This document shows, one piece after another, positions 1 through 14,520 of a stretch of 64,000 bases of DNA. The notes under the pieces were generated by a model. That model was not told where the DNA came from, ran no database searches, and was given only the letters and a program-made list of their open reading frames with translations. The translations under genes were made by a program, and so were the position numbers. Position 1 is the first letter of the stretch, and every line of letters begins with the position of its first letter. This DNA comes from Eopsaltria australis (lineage: Eukaryota > Chordata > Aves > Passeriformes > Petroicidae). Location: assembly GCA_034509425.1 (NCBI GenBank), contig JAVTVJ010000220.1, positions 3,765,355-3,829,354 of the forward strand. The letters are read 5' to 3'.

Positions 1-3000
1 TTCTCCTCAGGCTGATGTCTTTTACGAGAATGGTGCTGCAAAACAGCCACCTTTGCACACAGACAAAATTAAAACAGAGAGCCTGGGAGGAATAAGGAGA
101 TTTCAGACCCTCTAAGGGAAAAAAGATGTACTCTCAAATCAGCTGGAGCACTGTCTTTCCTTGCATTTTGCATGAAGAGCTGAGAAGGAGCTGGAGATGT
201 CCCAGATTTGGGGGGACCATGGAGGAGATGAGCTCCTGTGAGGTGTCCCTTGTACTGTGGGGACTTGAGATGGGGGCAGTGGCTTCTGCCACTCCTGTGT
301 GTGAGTGAAGCACATGGATGTCCTAAGGGCCCCTCTCTGGAGATTCTTTCCTTCAAGGACCATGGTTTGCCCCATTTCTGGTCACCCTCAGCTGGGATTC
401 CCTGCGGGCTCATGAGAGAGTTGGGACTGTGCACATCCATCACACACAGCGTGATGAGAGCTGTCCCCACTCTGCTCCCACCGTGTGCCCCCTGCTCTGC
501 CCCCAGACCCAAATCCCCTCCTGCCCCACACACCCCACCAGGCTGGCTCAGCCCCCAAACTCAGCGACTGCAGGCCAGCAACCAGAGCCCAAACCGGGGG
601 CCCTGCTTTTAATTAGAGGATTGGTCTGAAGGAGGAGGAGGAGACGTCCTTGCAGCTCTCCTAATTTTAACCATAGTTAGCGCCTAATTAATGAAACATT
701 TAACTTGTCTGGGACATGGGCTTGGTGGGGGGAGAGATACCCCAGGCCAATCAGCACTGATGTATTCTGTTTCCCTTGCACTGAGGCAGAGCATTTCTAA
801 GTGATGTGTGTGTGATTGCTTCCAGATTTACGACTATTTCCATCCTTTTAATGCTGAATTAAAAAAAAAACCAAAAACCTCCAAAGAAGTTGGTTTGGCA
901 TAATCTAATTTTCTCATGTGAAACAGTTTGTAGACCAGATGACCCCAAACAATGGGAGAGTTTGTCTGAGCCTGGCTGCCCTTGCTGCAGGCAGCCTTCC
1001 TCTGGGCTGCCCTCCTGTACCCAAATGTGACAATGTCCCTTATTTACACTCCTCAGCTCAGCTCAGGGACTCCAGGTCTGCTGCCTTGGCCAGGTTGCAG
1101 TGCCTGGCAAGTGCTGAGCACATCCCAGCAGGTGAGACTGGATGTGTATCCTGACTAGGAGAGGGCCAAAACCAGACTGAGCAAGAATTCATGAACAGAT
1201 TTTGGAAATTCTCTGTGAGGTTAAGACAGGGTTTAAGGAATGACCCTGGGCTGGTTAGGATGCAGATGAACTCAAGAGCTTTTAGAACACATATGACTGA
1301 ATTGTATCTTAAATATCTCAATTCACATCAGCTTCCCTTAGCTGGAGAATTGCATTTCACCCAAGGAGAGGCTTCTTGGCTGGCAAGGAAAGGATGGGCT
1401 TCAGCACTTCAGGATTGCACTGGGGGAAGAAAGAGGCCCAGGAACTGGAAGGAAGCAAACTCTGCTCACAGCAAAGACAATCCCCTCTGCCAGGGTGAGA
1501 CCCTACCAGTATATGGAAATTAAAGTGGAAACTAAAGAATTTATATCACTAAAGAACTGCATACCTGCCCTGCCCTCTCATTTTATTTATTGTGTATTTC
1601 ACACATTTATTGTGTATTGCTTGGTTTTCATGCAGTAGTCTGGCATCTAAAACCAGATACGGACCTTGCTCCCTACACTAAATCCAGACATGGAGAAAGG
1701 GACTGGACCTTGGTGTTGGTCTGGTTTTGGTGCTGTAGATGCCATCAGCAATGGAAGGGAAACAATAGCTCAGAGAAAAGAATAAGAAAATAGAAAGAAA
1801 AAAAAATCCAAGTAATTTTAAATTCCTATTTAATAATTTAGATCCAGTTCCACTCTTCTGTGATCAGGGTATAAAAGAGAAACAAGGAATTAGTGGTCCT
1901 CCCACTACGGCTTCTCTGTCTGTGTGCTCTGTTCTCTCCTTCATTTTTTTTGGTGGTTTTTATTTCTTTGCTAATTGATTTATTTAATATATTAAATTAA
2001 TTCAGCTAGACAGAAGAATTAATGGTTTATTCTAAAGGGAAAATATCCGTGATATTTATATTCAAGCACCCCAGGATGGCAGCAGTAGGGCAAACCCCAG
2101 TGTTACTCTTATCTTTACACATTGCTGATGTGCAACACCACGGAGATCTTCAGATGGGGAGGTCTGCATGTAATTAAATGGGGTCACACCAGAGCAGGCC
2201 CAGCAAAGCAGGAGATGTCACTCCTGGTGTCTGGTGTGAGACTGAGAGGAGGACCAGTTCATGGATGACTCTTGCTTTTATAGTTTATTGTATTGTCCCC
2301 TTTTCTCAACAAGAGGCCAGATGTCAGCAATGAACAGGATCCTCACAGAAGGAATCTCTGCTTTCTAATCCTGAGCTGGCAAAGCCCATGGTTTGAATCA
2401 GTGCCAGGGAAATCAAGGAAACGATTTTTCAAAAATTAAGGAAAAGAAAATAAAACAAGAAAACAAAGAAAATTAAAAACTTCACTGACATTTAACTTGG
2501 AAAATCTCACTGCAGTGATCAGAATGTTTTCTCTGAGATGATCCAGGGGTGAAGGTGGAGCAGGGAGGAATTCTCACCTTGAGCTGGCTGCCATGAAAGT
2601 GTGATAACACCTGCCTGTGGCAAATCAAACCCATCAGCACCGTGCAGATGCCCAGCAGGGCCTTCCTCTCCCCATCTACAAGGGGACCTTGACCTCTGCA
2701 GACTTTCTAGCCCTGTTTGTGTCATCCTTGCCATTTGCTCTGGCCCAGGGGCCAAGTGCATGGCCTTGATTACTGGCAAGATAACTGCTCTCTCTGTTTG
2801 ACCTGGAGGAATGCAGTAAGAATTCCCAAAAGTTGGTGGTTTCAGAGGTCCCCCACTATCCAACCCTTCATTTTTCATGTCCTTGAGATTTACTCTAGCC
2901 ACATGCCTTTTTGTGCTTGTCTTTGTAGTTTATTTTGCAGTCCTTCCAATTAGCATACAAGTGAATGACATTGTGAATATTAATATGATTTTCATTTATT

Positions 3001-3882
3001 TCCAGAGACAATAGCCATGTGAATCAGCAGGGCTCCACTAATCTATGCTGAAGATTTCAGAGTTGTTGAAGCTGGTTTAAAAGGCATGGGAACTGGTGGC
3101 TGTGGAGTAGCTCATTATACTCTCATTATGATTCCATCCTTGAAGGTGAGGAGCACTGAATGTTTGATTAGAGTGCTGTTATAAATAAAATAAATGTATC
3201 TGAAAAATCTGTGAATCCATAAATCATATCAAAGGAAAAAGCCCCAGAGAGTGCATGGACAGAGAGACAGACTCACATTAGCCCAGAGATTTGCTCTTCT
3301 CAGCCCAATTCACTGCAGTGTTTATCAGATGCCTCCCTGCAGAGGACCTGGGGCTCATGTTTGACTGCATTGCTTCGGATTACAAAGACGTTTTTCTGCT
3401 TCCTTCCGAGGACAAAATGCAGAGCTGTGGGAGTCAGCTGGAGGTCAGGGTGGTCTTAATCTCCTTCTGCATCTTTCCTTGCCTGCCTTGCTCTCAGGAC
3501 CTAATTTAGGCAGGCATGGCAGGCTGTCCCCAGGGCTCTGAGGATCAAACACCCCACCCACAGAGCTCAGCACCCTCTGTGCCCTGCCCCAGCGCTGGCA
3601 GCCTCCACAGGCTCCATGGCAGGAGCAGAAGCTGCCCCAGCTGAGCCAGAAGATTCTGCCTGTCCTTGCTGCCCTCTGAGCTGGGTGTCCAAGCTGTGCC
3701 CCAGGCTGCAAGGGACAGCAGGGGCTGCAGAGGGGCATTCCGCCTTCCTGTGCCTAAAGGGACACAAGAGAGCTGGAGAGGGACTTTCTGCAAGGACACA
3801 GAGGGACAGGACAAGAGAGAATGACTTTCAAATGAAAGATGGTAGATTTAGATTGGATGAAAGGAAGAAAATCTTAATTGTA
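1..3882. other. Intergenic DNA, no gene seen
   Basis: I see no splice-framed conserved exon here on either strand. Open frames up to about 155 codons exist, but their products are low-complexity or resemble no family. The stretch around 605-720 is AT-rich with repeated TAATTA and CTAATT homeodomain-type words and could be a conserved non-coding element. The rest looks like ordinary unique intergenic sequence. Confidence 0.6.
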
Positions 3883-4069
3883 AGGGTGATGAGGTCCTGG
3901 CACAGGCTGTCCAGAGAAATGGATGGCCCATCTCTGGAAAAGTTCCAGGCCAGCCTGGATGGGGCATTGGGCACCTTGCCTAGTGGAATGTTCCCTGCCT
4001 GTGGCAGGGGGGATGGAACAGGATGATCCTTAAGGTCCCATTCTATGAGTCCATGATTCTGTGATTCAC
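3883..4069 (+). repeat. CR1 LINE 3'-end fragment
   Basis: The sequence reads as the CR1 3' region in the forward direction: a block resembling 'CTGGCACAGGCTGTCCAGAG', then the 'ccaggccagcctggatggggc' type block, then 'GATCCTTAAGGTCCCATTC'. It ends in the 8-bp-type tail of repeated ATTCTATGA / ATTCTGTGA words that is diagnostic for CR1. It is 5'-truncated and diverged, as almost all avian CR1 copies are. Confidence 0.85.
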
Positions 4070-6179
4070 AGATGTCCTGGAATGCCCCACCTAAGATTTC
4101 ATGCATAGGGCAAGATCTGTTAGAGGCAGCTGAAACATTGCTGAAATGCCCCATCACAGTCATGAGACATTTGCAAGCAAACATGAAAACAAAGAAAGTA
4201 AGGACTGCACTTCCTCTCACCATAATATATGTGCAGAGACAGACAGACAACAAAATCTCCTTTTTAGTGTTGATCAGGCAGTAGCTTGGAGTTTAAATCC
4301 ATAAAGATTTAATTGGTTTATGCACATGGGAAGGTGCTGCCTGACCCATCCCCATTGCTGACACACTCTGCCACTGCTGAGCTTCGAGGGTCCTGTTAAT
4401 GCAGAGTGAAAAACCTTTGGGAGATTTTTAAAGGGCTGGGTCTTGTGTCCTTACACATCCTAATCTCACTGGAAACACTCTGGATACCTGTTTGGATCAA
4501 TGCCCTTCAGGAATGTAAGGGAAAGCATTCCCACTGTTTGCTCTGCTAAATGAAGCAGTGATCTACCTGACTGCCTTTAAAATACAATCCCCATGGTATT
4601 CTTGCAGCTTTTACCTGCTACACCATATTGTTCATGATTCTCTCCAAGAAAGAAATAGGGCATGAAGATTGAGCCAAGGAGTCTGCAGTGTTTGGAAGCA
4701 CAGAGTGCTCCCAGCTTTGGCAGGCTCAGCACCCTGCCCACCCAAGTGGCAGCTGGAAAAAAGATCAGTAGCTCCCAGTTTTTGTCTAGTAGTGACCTGG
4801 GAGTGATGCTCCTGCTCTTGAGGACTTTCTTTGGCAATTTCCTTGGAGAGATAAAGCTCAAAAGGTTGGTTTTATTTGTTTATAGTCTGAGGTCTGGTGA
4901 CCTGATTCTCAATTCCACCAAGTGAAGAATTCCGTGGCCTCACATTTCTTTCATGAAGAGAAGTGGAAAGAAACATTTCCATGAGTGACTGTTATGATCT
5001 TTTTCTTGCCGTTTTGGCATCAGTCACTGTATTCCATTCTGATCTAATTTGTGGCATTTCCTCCTCATATTTGTTGTTTTATATTATATATTGAAATATG
5101 ATGTATCCATAATATAGAAAATGTGTTCTATATTTCTGAGCACATTTATACAAAGGCTAATTCTTATGCTGTAATTTGAAAAACATGAATCAAACCCAAA
5201 AATTAAAAGGAAAAACTGCCTTAAACATACTTAAGGTAATGGCATACTTTCAGGAAAAACAAGAATGTATTCACTTTTATACCAAGTCAAATGTACCCTG
5301 GAAGAAGATCTGGGTATTAATATTCACTTATTTTAAAATTGGTGCTATATTGTGACTTGAACAGGAAGAGGTAATCAATCTTTACATGGTTACATAAATA
5401 AAGCAAACTACTTAATTTGTTATAACTTACAAAGACCTGGACTCCTAACAGGAATTGAGTGCATTTGTGAATTTATGTAACAAACATATCACTACCAACA
5501 CCAAATTACATCTCAATCAATGTTAAAAGGCATCTGACATTTCCCTTTGATTTATGGATTAACCTTTACAGTTAATACAGTCTAGCATTTATTGTTTTCA
5601 TCAGTTTGTGGTTTGGTAGCAACCCCACAGTTCATTGCTGGGAATTGACTAAATTAATAGCTTTTCCCACCATGATCAACCAGCTAATGAAAAAGGTCTA
5701 TTTTGCACAGCTGGTGGATGCTAATATTTAAACAAACAAAACAAACCTTTATGAAGGACAAATGAGTCTTGGGTCCTGATTCTGCCAGTCAAGTTATTTA
5801 TCTCAGGAAACCAAGGTGCACCTATTGACTGGGGTTAAACCTGGCTAAAATGTAATATATTAAACCCAAAGTGACGTGAAAGCAGTCCCAAAGCAGCAGC
5901 CAGAGGAATACATTGTATTTCAGGATCAATTTGCAGGTGAAAACCAGAAAGTTTGCATTCCTCATTGTCTGACACGTTCTCTCTTTGGCATGGAAAATAT
6001 TGGGGGGAAAAAATGTCCAGGTATCTTTGCCAAATTCTGCTCCCATTAATACTGTTCAGATGCTGAGGGATTATGTATTAGAATGACAAAGCATTAAGCA
6101 ATTATCTGCATCACTTTGTGGAAATAATTCAAATACAAAAGAGTTTTCTTGAATAAAGAATAACACTGCCTTAAAATTA

Positions 6180-6400
6180 CCCAGCTACCCCTCCAAATTA
6201 CTTTGATTGAGGACTAATTATCTTAGCAAGAAAAACATTATGAAACTTGAACTGATTTTAGTGATGACAAGTCAGTTTACTGGGGACTTTTCATTTCAAG
6301 CATCATTTTGCACACATTTAATCAACGTGAGATTGGCATTAACTTTGGCATTGCAAGCAAAAGGAGATTAGCACCTGGATAAGGGTGACACAGCCTGACT
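6180..6400. promoter_or_regulatory. Candidate conserved non-coding element
   Basis: This is unique AT-rich DNA with dense homeodomain and forkhead-type words (ACTAATTATC, TTTGATTGAGG, TTTAATCAACG) and no microsatellite or repeat character. It resembles vertebrate developmental enhancers in texture. Conservation cannot be measured from one sequence, so this is a weak call. Confidence 0.2.
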
Positions 6401-7035
6401 TCACACAAGCCATGGAGAAGACAGGCCAGGCTTGCCCAGTTTTCAGATACACTCATCTTCCACTTCATCATGACCAGGGATAGACCAGGACTCAAAGCTT
6501 TGAGAAAATTGACAGATTTGGTAACATTTGTACAACTCTTCTGAACTTATTTTTTCCTAGACATCTCATAGCAGCAGTGAAATTTCCACTCTGTCCCATT
6601 TGGAGGAAGGAAAAGTTCAGTAATAAAAGTCACTTTCACAGCATTTTGGCACATCTGCTTCCTCACGCTCTTAAATATTCATTTTTCTTAAGGTTCACTG
6701 AAGGTTTCCAAGCCTGGAAAGTCAGGGTTCGTTGGAGCTCAGCTTTTGTTTGAATTGCAAACATCTGGCAGTGCAAAGAGACAGAAAGTGCTGTGCTGCA
6801 TCCTTGTTGCAGCTCACAGTGGCCCCAGCAGATGCTGCCTTGCACCTTCAGCAGTGGTTGCAGGTGGAAAATCTCTGTAATTACAGGGCAGGTTTATCTG
6901 TTTTATCCACTCTCACAGCTAAATTCTGCTGTGGCTTCATCCTACAGGCAACACCCCAGTGACTTTTGAAGGACAGAGAAGGGCAAAGCTCATTAATAAA
7001 AGTTTATTTTTCTCACAGGTCACACATGCAAGTAG

Positions 7036-7054
7036 AAAAAAAAAAAAAAAAAAA
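7036..7054 (+). repeat. Poly-A tract (19 A)
   Basis: An uninterrupted run of 19 A is followed by purine-rich GAAAGAGAAGAAAAAA. It could be the tail of an old retroposed sequence, but no recognisable body precedes it. Confidence 0.9.
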
Positions 7055-10000
7055 GAAAGAGAAGAAAAAACCAGCAACACAAACTTTCCCACTTGTGGTG
7101 AACTTTCCCTCTGAAAAGGTTGGCCTCTTGGGGAGCCACGATCCATGGCAATCCACTTTTCCTCAGCCACGGATCATTAGTCCAGGATGGCACCAAGGCC
7201 ACGTCTGCAGCAAATGCAATGAGCCCAGCTGGGCCTGGGAAACTTCTCTGCAGGCAAAGTCAGAGCTCCCTGCTTGCAGAGCCTGTGTGTCTGTGATATT
7301 GCACCCTACTCCTGTTGGGAATGGCGTGGGGAATGTCACAGGAGCCAAGCTGGATTCTCCAGGAGATTTTGCATCCAGGGAGTGTCCACTATGGCAAAAT
7401 TGTTTTAAGTTTCTGCATGGATTCCTTGTATTTGAACATAAATCCTGGCACTATAGAGATCCTGTGAAGAGACTGGTTCAATAACTCTCTGCAATATCAT
7501 TTTAGTCAGTGCCAGGGACTCCTCTTGAAACTCAGGTGCTCTCTGCTCATTTTTACTTCCAGTAGAAGGGGTTTTTGTGGGCATTTTCTTGAAAAAACCA
7601 GCTGTAAAATGGTTCTACTTGCTGTAACAGCACAGTGTTTGCTGGAGCAGGTGGCAGTGTGAGTTAATATGTGACAGAAAGTTTCTTTCATTTAGCTGGG
7701 GACACAGGTTTGCTTTACATGAGCTTAAAAGCCAGGAAAAAGAAGATAATTTGTTTAAAGTTCCAACATTTCCAAGCCTTACAACCTGATCCCAGTTCTC
7801 GTTATACTTTTATGTATTTTTTAATGTCCTGTTCCTGGAGCCACATGGAATCAGAGTGCTATTATTTCTTTACACTTGTAGGCACCACTCAGCCCTGTGC
7901 AAAGCTGATCTGGGGCAGGGTGGAAAAGATGCTCAAGGATTAGGGAAGATTTAAGCAGAGACAGGGAGTGGAGAGGATGTGGAAGGTCTATAACATCAGC
8001 TGATACAGCAGGTTTCTGACAAAATTCCGTGCAAAGGTGAAATCTCTGCTGCCTGCAGGAGACACAGAGATATAAAATGATTTGCCCCAAGGTGTTGCCC
8101 ATGTTGGAGGCAAACCAGACTGGATTTCTGAGGACAGAAGGATTTTCTATTTAGGCTGTTACAGAGAAAAGGATGAAATACAGAAGCAAACAGAAATGTT
8201 TTCTTGGCTGCAATTTAAAATAAGTAAAATAGAATTTCCTGCTATCTCGAGTAAGTGCATTGTAATCAGAGTATGGCTAAATCTAATACAGGAGCCTGTG
8301 TGCCACCACCAGCAGTAGTTCTTTTGCAATTGCCTCCAGCTATTGCTACTAGTAGTTCTGATTGCAATTTCCTTGTACCTTCTGTCAATATTACTGGGTC
8401 ACAAGCGAGGAAACAGGAAGCCTGATAATCAATTTCAGTAGCTGTACAGTCATTTAGCTCGGGAGTTTGGTGGTTGGAAAAATTTAGACTTCAGCTCCAG
8501 TAATTGCAACCCTGAATTAAGACAGAGATATCAATTTCATATGTGCTGTGCACATGCCCACGTGGCTGGAGAGCCAGGACACAGAAAACTCACTTGTGCT
8601 AGTAGGAATATTCCTTACAGGGAAAAAAATTCAGTTGGATTTTCAGCTCAAGTATTGCCTTCCCTTTCCAAATTCAACTTATGCTGTTGTCATGGTATAA
8701 ATGGTTCAAGTTCAGGCAGGCTTAGAAGTAAAGAAAAAAATAAATATATATTCAAGTATATAAATTTTTCTCCCTGTCTGTTGTTAAGTAACAGGCTACA
8801 GCTTTATGATGCTGTAGTACAGACTTGGCATGATTATTCATTTTTATTTTGAAAAACATCCACTAAATAAAAACTGAGCCTCCTCTCACATAAACATCTG
8901 TCAGACAAGGAGTGTTTCAAGCGAGAGGGCTTTGTTATAGAACCTCCTGTGCCAGTGAGTGCTGGTGGACCTGCTGGTGGTACTCTGGAGCCTGGAGTGT
9001 TCTGCTCCTTCACATCACCCCCAGCAGCCCTGGATTCCTTTTGCTGTCACCTGATGGGAAGGGACAGGGGAGAGAACAAGGTGCTGGGAGCTGAGATTCC
9101 TTAGGAGCAATCCATGTGGCTTGTCCCATCCAGCCACTGCTGGAGATAATTCAGGTGATACCAAGCCAAGGGATGGTCCTTGAGGTACACACATCCCACA
9201 TGGCAGGGTCTTTATAAAACAATGCAGGATGCCTGTGGAAAATATGTGTTTCCTACCCCAAAAATGAGGTTAAGGCCAGTGGGGGCTTTTCTAGAGAGCA
9301 GCTTCACCTCTGCCATGCCAAGGTCAGTGGGCATTGGCAGAGGACACAGACTTGGGCATCAGCCCTTGGTGAGGCTGAAGTTGGAAGCCAGGCAGGTCCC
9401 CCCTCAGCCTGCTGCCCCTGGGGGCTCCTTGCCTTCCCTGCAGCCAGCCTGGATTCCAGCTGTTCCCAGCTGTTCCCAGTCCCAGCGGGGCTGAGGAAGC
9501 AGAGGGAGCAGGACCTAACCAGCCCCCCCTCCATCCTGGCCTGGCGTGGGAACTGCTGCTGCCTTTGGGCCCTTGCTTCTCTGCTTGACAAGAAATCTGT
9601 GTCCTCCCCTCCCACCCCCAGCTAACCTGCCTGGCTGTGTGCTTTCCTCCCAGAACAGCCTTGTCTTGGTTTCATGCACTGGGAAGCAGAAAGAGCCAAG
9701 CTTCCTCTCGATTTCAGGATCAGAACCTACAACGGATTAAAATGTTGCTGCTTGAATTTTAAAATGTTGTTTTTCATGACATGATTATGTGACCTACCTT
9801 TGTTTATTATAAAACTAATACCACAAGTTACAGTTCAATGAATTCACATTTTATTTGAAATTTTTGTCTGAAGTAGCCTAAAGCTCTTCAAGAAACAATT
9901 GCACAAAACCATATGAGAGCTGCTAATTTATAATCTGCAGCATCACAGCACAACTGGCTTTTCATTTGGCTAAAAGGAAATAGTCACTTAGAACAACAAA

Positions 10001-13000
10001 GCAAGCCATGTGTCCATAGTTTATATTAAATGCCCTTGGTATTTATTAGGGATACACAATGTATCATCTCGAAAATATTTATTTTCCTGTAATTTCAACA
10101 ACAGCAAAACAAAATGGAAAGTAATACAGTGTCATGCCTTTGCCAAACTGCAGCAGATCTTGGGATAGTTTCCTGTTGACAGAAAATTTGAGATCCCGAG
10201 TCTGGATATTGGCTTAGTGTGAGTTGTTTATCTGAGTGTGTGCACCAGCCCCAGAACAGAGGTGCTCTCAATGAACATACAAACGTCTTTGCACCAGGAA
10301 TCTCATCCCAGATGCCAACATCTGGTTCTGCTGTGTTCAGCCCTTGGGCTTTGGGGAGTTTATTCCCCATTTGGACACATTTCCCATTGAATTCAGGAAG
10401 TATTTTGTCTGGCTGAAAGACAGAGCCAGAGAAACCTGTGGAAGCAAGCTGCTATTTTGTCTTGAGAAGACACCAAGTAACTGCTAGAAGGTATTTAATT
10501 TTCTCTGCAGTCCACATGGCCTTTAATCTGATTAATCTCTGGCCCTGGCAATAGAAGATGAAGTTTTGATCCCTTGAACCCAATGGCAAAACTCTCATTC
10601 ATTTCATGAGAGTCAGGATTCAAGCCATGTAGCCAGTCCCAGATGCTCCAATGCAGAAAAATGTTATGGGCTGATTAGTGCTGAAGTGCCTCCCAGGGTT
10701 TGATAATTGCTCATATAGCTCTCAGCCTCGGAAAAGCTCGAGACATATTAATCATGAAACACAGCTCATTGCACCTGTTATTTTCCACATTCACTTTTAT
10801 GGGAAGTGCTGCTTCTCTTCCCCAGTCTCAGAGAGGCCGTGCTGGAAGAAGGGGATGGCAGCAGAGGATGCTGGATGCAGTCAGCACCAGCAGAGTGAGA
10901 TGCCTCAAGCAAAGAGGGGAAGATGGGGAGCAGTTTTGTCGTAGGGTTAAATATCTGTGGCACGAATCCTCCAAAAGCATTTTCAGCTAGAGCAGATCTT
11001 GCTTGAGACAGATGGCTAATGGTCAGCAGAGCCTTTGGGCCCAAGAGGGAACTTGGTTCTATTCTAATTTTCTCCCCCCACAAGGAGAACATGACAGTGT
11101 TTCACCATCAGCAGCTGTGGAAAGTGCAGCTTTGAGGGGCAGATGGATCCAGAGTGGGGCTGTTGGGGCCAGTGCAGGGCTCACAAAAGGTTTAATGACT
11201 GCAGGACAGAGCACTGCTCTTTACTGTGCAGAATTTCAGGAAGCCTAGTTTGGTTTTGGTTGTTTTTTTGTGTAGAGTCACTGATACCAGCATGGAAACT
11301 GAACAAACTTCCAAGCCCATTAATTCTTTATCATGTATCCAATAAAGACCTAAGAGGGAGCAGCTTTTGTGCAGAACATTTGATCTGTGGAGCTGGAGCA
11401 CTGAGAGCTGCACTGAGCTGCACCACCTAGGCTGATAAATCAAAGAGCATTTCTGTACCTTATCTTCAGCCTGCTCAGAGCAAGACAAAGTGGTGTGTGC
11501 CCAATGTAAATGCTGGTGATGGAGACCAGCAGCTCAATTCTGCAGTGCAAAACATTTCTTCTGAAAAATTCTGTCAGAAGAACCACTCCCAAAAGATGAA
11601 AGGGGGCTCCTGTTGCTGGCATAGCAGGGTTCATTCCCTGCTACAAAGGGCAATGAACACACAGAGAAACATGAGAAAAAGAAGTTTGGTTTGGGCTTAC
11701 TGCAACTTCTAGTTTTCATCTGTCAGTGCTCTGCAAGTGCTATTTTCAGTTCCATAGTTATGGTGAGAAACATGGTGTATTTTGATTCCTAATTTAGCTT
11801 GTTTATCCTGAGAGATTCCAGGATCTTCATTTGAAAGATAAATTCAAACCTTCTTTTTTCCTTTGCAGCCCACATTCCATAACAACAACATTGCATGCCA
11901 TACTTCATTACAGGGCTTGGAAGACCTTCATGACCATAAATTTAGGAACTTGCAGAACACAATGGACTTTAGGATGGAAACAAGCCAGTTGGCCTATCTG
12001 GTCAGGTCCATCCCTTCTGTTTGAATTAACAGCTGGATTTCACAGTGGGAGAAATCCGGCAGTTCTTTCTCAGGCAAAATTCTCACAGTTGGATTTGCCT
12101 CCAACCACTGTAGCAAGGGTGGGAGGGAGCACAACTTACTTTGTTATTTTATGTTAGCTCTCCGGGTAAAAAAGACTCCAGTGCAAGTTCCATAGGACTT
12201 GGACCTACCCTGTTCTTTAATTTAATGACCCTAAGTGCAAAAAGAAAGACATTCCCAGTAAACCAGAGACAGAGAGTAGGTTCTTTGTGCAGAGCAGTGC
12301 AGATGGTGCCCACGTTCTTCAGAAAGCAATTAGAAGCTGATGCTGAGGCAAAATAAAGAGGTAGGACCTTTTGTTGCTCTGAGAATTCTATCTAGGAGAG
12401 GAGGTGCTGGCACAGTTTTGTGGAGTGTGTGAGGAGAGATGTTGGGTATAATATGCAAAGGTCGGTTTCATTCATGCTATTTCAATTCCAAAGGTAATTA
12501 TACCAAAGTTAATGGATTTGCAAGGATTTGCACCCTCCCAGCAGGGAGGAGAACATGACCCAGAAGAGCCAGAGAGGGGAGAGGCCAGCTGGAATGAGCA
12601 GCACAGGATTTCCATGTCTTGACTTTGGGATCTGCAGGGCTGATCACAGACAGGGATTTGTGTTACACTGCCAGAGCTGAAGGTTCAGGTCCCTGTGTGC
12701 TCAGGGGCATGGGGTGGAGGTTCCCTCTTTTCCCTGAGCTTGAGTGCAGTTGGAGTTGGGGAACTGCTGCCCTCAATTTACAGCAGTGACTGACACACCA
12801 CCCCAAGAGCCCTTGAGACACCAGCTCTGTACTGCTGGGAGATCTGTAGCAGAGCTTTTCCCCCCTGGCTCGTCCCTCCAAACCCCTTCCTCTCTCAGTG
12901 TGTCCTCTCTGTTGGTAGAGAGTGGGAAGGACTCACAAGATTTGGACCTGAACGGGCAAGTGGTGGCCAAAAGAGAAACCCTCTGTGACCAGTGCAGAAA

Positions 13001-14089
13001 TCTTGATTTGGTTTTGAGGGAGAAACCAACCTGCTGAGTGGCTGAGGCAGTTCAGGCCATAGGATGGAGCACAGTAAAGCAAAGGCATGAGGGCAGCCAG
13101 CTCTCCAGTGTGGGCTGACCTTCAAATGTTCCTTGAGCAGAGCTTTATATGAGGAGTTAATGCGTCTCAAACAATAAGATCTTTCTGATTGGCAGAAAAA
13201 TAGGGGAACTTGGCTTTGCTGACAAAGAAAAGGTTTGTTTTCAGCTATCCCAGCCTGCATTAGTGCTCCCATAATGTGCAGGAGCTTCTGCTGAGAGAGA
13301 GGTCCCTGTGAGTGAGGTCAGCTACTGGGTGCCTTGGGTGTTATCGGGCCTATCTTCATTGGGGGAAAACAGATGCATCCTTGCATCCTTGCCAAGTACT
13401 TTGAACTTCATTCTGAGACTGATCATCATTTTGCTGGGCAAAAGCCACTTCTGTGACACCAATGGCAAAAGTCTAAGAAATTAAATCAGTAGAAGTGCAA
13501 TTGCTGCATAATAACCTGGCGTGGCTCCATCAAAATCTTTATTTTGTGATGGGAAGACTTCCTTTAGAAGGATAAACAAACAACCCCCCTCCAGTGAGGC
13601 CAAGCCTTGCCTCTCCCCAGAAAGAAACCTTTCATCTTTCCTTTCCAAAGGTATTTATGATCCTAAAGGGAGAGGTCTAAAGGCTTGTTGCCCCTCACTC
13701 TGTCCCCAGTCCCACACCCTCCTCCTGTCTCCCCCTAGCCTTGGGACAGTGTCAGTCCCAAGTGAGGCACCTCTGCTGGGCTGAGGAAAACCATGGCTCA
13801 TTCTGGGTCTCTCTCTGCAGCCAGGAAGGTGCCAGGAGATGAGGAATTGAGCCCAAACACCTTTTCCCAACCTGCCCAGCCCACTGAATGTCTTGGAGAG
13901 TGCAGAGCCTTTGAACCCCAGTGCCAAACGGGAGAATATCCACGTGCTTCAACACAGGGCAAAGAGGGATGTTCCTGTGAGATTTTCTTTTTTTTCCTTT
14001 ATGCAAGTGTCTGGCAGGCTGTGATGGAGCTGAAGAAATAGCTCTGGATTCAGAGAAAAAAGAAACCCAGACTTTTTTCCCCCCTTCCC

Positions 14090-14520
14090 TGAGAAAAAGT
14101 AATTTACGTAAATTTATCCACGACCAGCACACGGCAATAGCTCACAACTTTGTTAATGGAAACCTGGTGATCCATAACACTTGTGTGGGAGACATTTGCT
14201 CGGGGGTAATACAATATTAATGTTAATATCAATGATCGATCAGAGGATTTGCAAGAAAGGCATAAAGTATTTAATTATAATTACATTGGGAATGGCTCTG
14301 TAATGGCTACGACATTTGAATAAGGTCACGTCTAGCCCTCACCCCTGTTATGTTGTTCTATATTAAATGCCATTCACTTTAACTGCTGGAAACCTTTCTG
14401 GAGTCGTCAGAATATAATATACTGGGCAAATTGAAATATGTCCCTTCATTTTTCGAAATATGATTGATATCCTTTGCAAAACAAATGTTAACACCTATTT
14501 GTACACAAATTTCTTTGATT
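14090..14520. promoter_or_regulatory. Candidate conserved non-coding element near FOXL3
   Basis: This is about 430 bp of unique AT-rich sequence with many clustered factor-type words: TTACGTAA, ATTAATGTTAATATC, ATCGATCGAT-like text, TTTAATTATAATTAC and AAGGTCACG (a nuclear-receptor half-site). It contains CpGs that would normally decay in neutral bird DNA. It lies about 2.6 kb beyond the FOXL3 stop codon. I infer a possible enhancer from texture only. Confidence 0.25.

Noticed and set aside
69..533. 154-codon open frame on the minus strand
   Set aside because: Overlapping frames of similar length exist on both strands and the product is low-complexity Pro/Ser/Gly-rich. No splice or family evidence.
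6966..7484. 172-codon open frame on the plus strand
   Set aside because: It starts in ordinary sequence and reads through the poly-A tract as polylysine. Nothing supports coding.
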